Of a stretch of 64,000 nt of DNA, positions 61,878 to 64,000 are shown piece after piece. A program made the position numbers and the translations under genes. This DNA is from Oceanobacillus manasiensis (lineage in GTDB: Bacteria; Bacillota; Bacilli; Bacillales; Amphibacillaceae). The DNA lies in contig NZ_CCDL010000001.1 in NCBI RefSeq assembly GCF_000724085.1, positions 1,364,001 through 1,428,000 on the forward strand, given 5' to 3'. The notes below the pieces were generated by a model that worked only from the letters and a program-made list of their open reading frames with translations, was not told the origin of the DNA and made no database searches. Position 1 is the stretch's first letter, and every line of letters begins with the position of its first letter.

Positions 61878-62038
61878 AGTTTATACCTCCGATAATCACG
61901 CTAACGTATTAAAGCCTGTTATTATCTTAGCATTCGACAAAATTCGAGTCAATACCGAATCTTATAATTTATATACTAATTAATGTTCGGTTTTTGGAAA
62001 GTTGTCATATCCATAGCAATGCAACTCAAATCCATCAA

Positions 62039-62074
62039 AAAAGCGCCCAAATGCATTCAAGCAATGGGCGCTGT
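62039..62074 (-). terminator. Terminator of the antiporter gene
   Basis: AGCGCCCA pairs with TGGGCGCT; on the minus strand it is followed by TTTTTTG. It lies a few bases after the antiporter stop. Confidence 0.85.
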
Positions 62075-62076
62075 CT

Positions 62077-63867
62077 CTAGCTATCTTTTCTTTTCAATAA
62101 AACAAGTTGCTCTCCCTTGCTTAAGTTGATTTTCTTACGCAAGCTCACGAGCTGGATCGTTTTGTTTTCTTTTTGAACAAAGAGAGGAGTAGATTCCTCC
62201 GGTATAGCGTCCTTGTCCAGCTTGCAATTCTCTTTAATTGCAATAGGCTTTATTTCATACGTTGTATTTATTTTCCGATTTAGCTCAGTGAAGATGGCAT
62301 TCTCTTCGAATAGCAGATGTGCTTTATGGGATGTAGTTATTTCCTTTTTACCCAAAGTGCTTCCTGCTGGTAAGGAGAAGGTATTGTTAAAACCAAATTC
62401 TGGAGCGTACGTTTGACTGACAAGAGCGTTGTAGGCCATATCCCCTGTCATCGCCAATATCGTTTCATATGGCGTAAGATCTACATCATATTGCGTATGC
62501 TCTGATAAAATCTGGCCGTGATAAAACGGGATGTCCTTATCGATAGCTGCCTGCAACCTCCCAATGGAAGAGTCACTAATTAGAACAGGAATGCCTAGTT
62601 CTTTAATATATTTGGCAAAAGCAACGGAAAAGCTGCTTGCACCTACAATAAGAACGCCGGGTGGTGCATTGTTTGCTAGTCCAAGTGCTTTCGCCATAGG
62701 ACGTAACGTGAAGCCATGGGCACAAACCGTGATGAAAACTAAGGCAAAGGTTAGCGTTGTTAATAAGGCTGCACCCTCATGCCCGTCTTCAAGTAAAATT
62801 GCAGCGAAATAACCGGAAACGGTCAGTGCAACCACACCTCTGGGAGCGACCCACCCAATTAACGTCTTCTCCTGTTTCGTCAGCTCTGTTCCAATGGTCG
62901 AAAGCCAGATAGATAATGGACGAACGAGAAACAGCATCACGAGTACGAACCCAATAATGGGCCATGTGAAAATTTCTGCTATTGTATCTCTGGAAAGAGA
63001 TGCTGTTAGTAAAATGAAGATCGTGGAGGTCAAAAGCACTGATATATTTTCCACAAAATGATTCACATTACCAATGGACGAAACATATCGCTTTGTGCGC
63101 GCCATCGTTAACCCCATAACCGTTACAGCGAGCATTCCCGTCTCATGCATAATGACCTCAGCTACGGTAAAGCAAAGTAGGACAAAGGCTAAAATAATTG
63201 GTGACTTAAGATATTCTGGGAAAACCCCTTTGCTTACCATGATACTTACTAACAATCCAATGCCTAATCCTAATAGAATGGCAATTAATGCGCTGAAGAA
63301 GAAGGTAAGTATATAATCTGCATGCAAACCATCTGTGTTGATGACTTTAATTACTTCATAAGCAAACAGGGCAAGCAATGGACCGAATGGGTCGACAATA
63401 ATTCCTTCCCATTTAAAAACAGCAGCAATCCGCGGACTCAGCTTAGCATTCCGTAACAGTGGAATAATTACAGTTGGGCCTGTAACTACAAATAACCCAC
63501 CAATGATGAAGGAAATTTCCAAGCTGAGACCTGCAATGTAATGCGCTGCGAGTGCCCCAAAGATCCAGGCAATAACAGCACCTATTGTCACAATCCGGAA
63601 TACAGATTTAGAAACACCCTTTATTTCTCTAACATCAAGTGTTGAGCTGCCCTCAAATAGGACAATGGCTACGGCAAGCGAGATAAGTGGACTATATAGT
63701 TCACCTAATGCCTCCTGGGGATTGAATAGACCAAAGACAGGACCGAGCAATAATCCTGCTATCGACATAATGACAATGGATGGCCACTGAATCCGCCATG
63801 CGAGCCATTGCGAAAAAATACCGACTACGAGAATAACAACCATACTTACTAAAACAATATTTTCCAA
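62077..63867 (-). CDS. CPA1-type Na+(K+)/H+ antiporter with C-terminal Rossmann domain
   Basis: A 596-residue NhaP-like antiporter. About 12-13 membrane segments (residues 5-395) carry GLLLGPVFG, VVTGPTVIIPLLRNA, WEGIIVDPFGP and GWVAPRGVVALTVSGY. A cytoplasmic TrkA-N-like domain (about 400-520, VLIVGASSFSVAFAKYIKEL) and a small C-terminal beta domain (about 530-596) follow; such domains bind nucleotides in related transporters. The Asp in VDPFGP is the expected ion-binding residue. The start is TTG, with GAAGGTG a few bases upstream. It exports Na+ or K+ in exchange for protons, useful for salt or alkali tolerance. Confidence 0.9.
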   Translation of the reverse strand: MENIVLVSMVVILVVGIFSQWLAWRIQWPSIVIMSIAGLLLGPVFGLFNPQEALGELYSPLISLAVAIVLFEGSSTLDVREIKGVSKSVFRIVTIGAVIAWIFGALAAHYIAGLSLEISFIIGGLFVVTGPTVIIPLLRNAKLSPRIAAVFKWEGIIVDPFGPLLALFAYEVIKVINTDGLHADYILTFFFSALIAILLGLGIGLLVSIMVSKGVFPEYLKSPIILAFVLLCFTVAEVIMHETGMLAVTVMGLTMARTKRYVSSIGNVNHFVENISVLLTSTIFILLTASLSRDTIAEIFTWPIIGFVLVMLFLVRPLSIWLSTIGTELTKQEKTLIGWVAPRGVVALTVSGYFAAILLEDGHEGAALLTTLTFALVFITVCAHGFTLRPMAKALGLANNAPPGVLIVGASSFSVAFAKYIKELGIPVLISDSSIGRLQAAIDKDIPFYHGQILSEHTQYDVDLTPYETILAMTGDMAYNALVSQTYAPEFGFNNTFSLPAGSTLGKKEITTSHKAHLLFEENAIFTELNRKINTTYEIKPIAIKENCKLDKDAIPEESTPLFVQKENKTIQLVSLRKKINLSKGEQLVLLKRKDS

Positions 63868-64000
63868 AAGGACACCTTCTAACCAATATAATGGTATTCA
63901 TTTTACCAAGTTTGTTCACCTTTGTCGCTATTTAGAAATTAAGTGGGGGTGAGCAGGAATATTGTTAGCGACACAGATTAGCGGTTCAAGTGACGCAACA

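Noticed and set aside
63928-63999. C-terminal tail of a minus-strand gene entering from the right edge
   Set aside because: A 23-codon open frame ends at 63928, but without more sequence it cannot be told from chance. The segment GAAATTAAGTGGGGG also resembles the IS-end hairpin arm at 2485-2498, so it may be part of a mobile remnant.

Overview
The window comes from a low-GC Gram-positive spore-former of the family Bacillaceae. The evidence is AT-rich coding sequence, strong GGAGG ribosome binding sites, YtvI/YesL/YesM/YesN-type proteins, an NsrR-Hmp pair and decayed Bacillaceae intergenic repeats. An Oceanobacillus/Virgibacillus-like genus is my inference; there is no rRNA here to fix it.

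Layout. 1-11,700: housekeeping and accessory genes. These are the tail of an unknown gene, a small membrane protein, a tnpB-only IS1341-type element (about 826-2500), a YtvI-type AI-2E exporter family protein, a polytopic membrane protein with a 43-residue Cys-rich partner, divergent hmp and nsrR around an NsrR-type operator, a zinc alcohol dehydrogenase, two small membrane proteins and an LCP cell-wall ligase. 10,522-23,349 (minus strand): a surface-signalling island. It holds a hybrid sensor kinase with two kinase cores, a 2,654-residue cell-wall adhesin with 13 Cna-B repeats and an LPDTA sorting signal, and a response regulator with a SARP-like output domain. 23,666-47,358 (plus strand): a large glycan locus with GH1, GH125, a YesL-like protein, a YesM-like kinase, secreted GH85, a YesN-like regulator, two ABC permeases, a lipoprotein binding protein, GH38, GH3, a ROK kinase, GH20 and a second ROK kinase. 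47,387-54,925: DUF421 protein, acetoin/diacetyl reductase, a complete D-galactonate pathway (kdgR-kdgK-eda-dgoD-gntP family) and a GNAT acetyltransferase. 55,022-64,000: alpha/beta hydrolase, an SDR, a 21-bp tandem array, an exported M19 dipeptidase, a DUF4064 protein, an M20 amidohydrolase operon with DUF3100 and partner membrane proteins, and a Na+/H+ antiporter with a C-terminal nucleotide-binding-like domain.

How the parts fit. The glycan locus reads as a high-mannose N-glycan utilisation system. The secreted GH85 endoglycosidase would release the glycan from glycoproteins, and the binding protein plus two permeases would import it using an ATPase encoded elsewhere. GH125 and GH38 would then trim alpha-mannose, GH20, GH1 and GH3 would remove beta-linked sugars, and the ROK kinases would feed the products to glycolysis. 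YesM/YesN-type proteins sense and regulate, and cre-like sites suggest CcpA control. The island next to it combines a sugar-binding-like sensor with a giant adhesin, so attachment to a glycosylated surface and harvesting of its glycans may be linked; that link is inference.

The least ordinary items are the N-glycan locus beside a sensor-controlled adhesin, the alternating two-type Cna-B array with one break in its alternation, a GH1/ROK pair suggesting a phospho-disaccharide route, a TnpB lacking the usual zinc ribbon and RuvC-II glutamate, and a 21-bp array whose unit-to-unit variation is almost entirely synonymous in one minus-strand frame.
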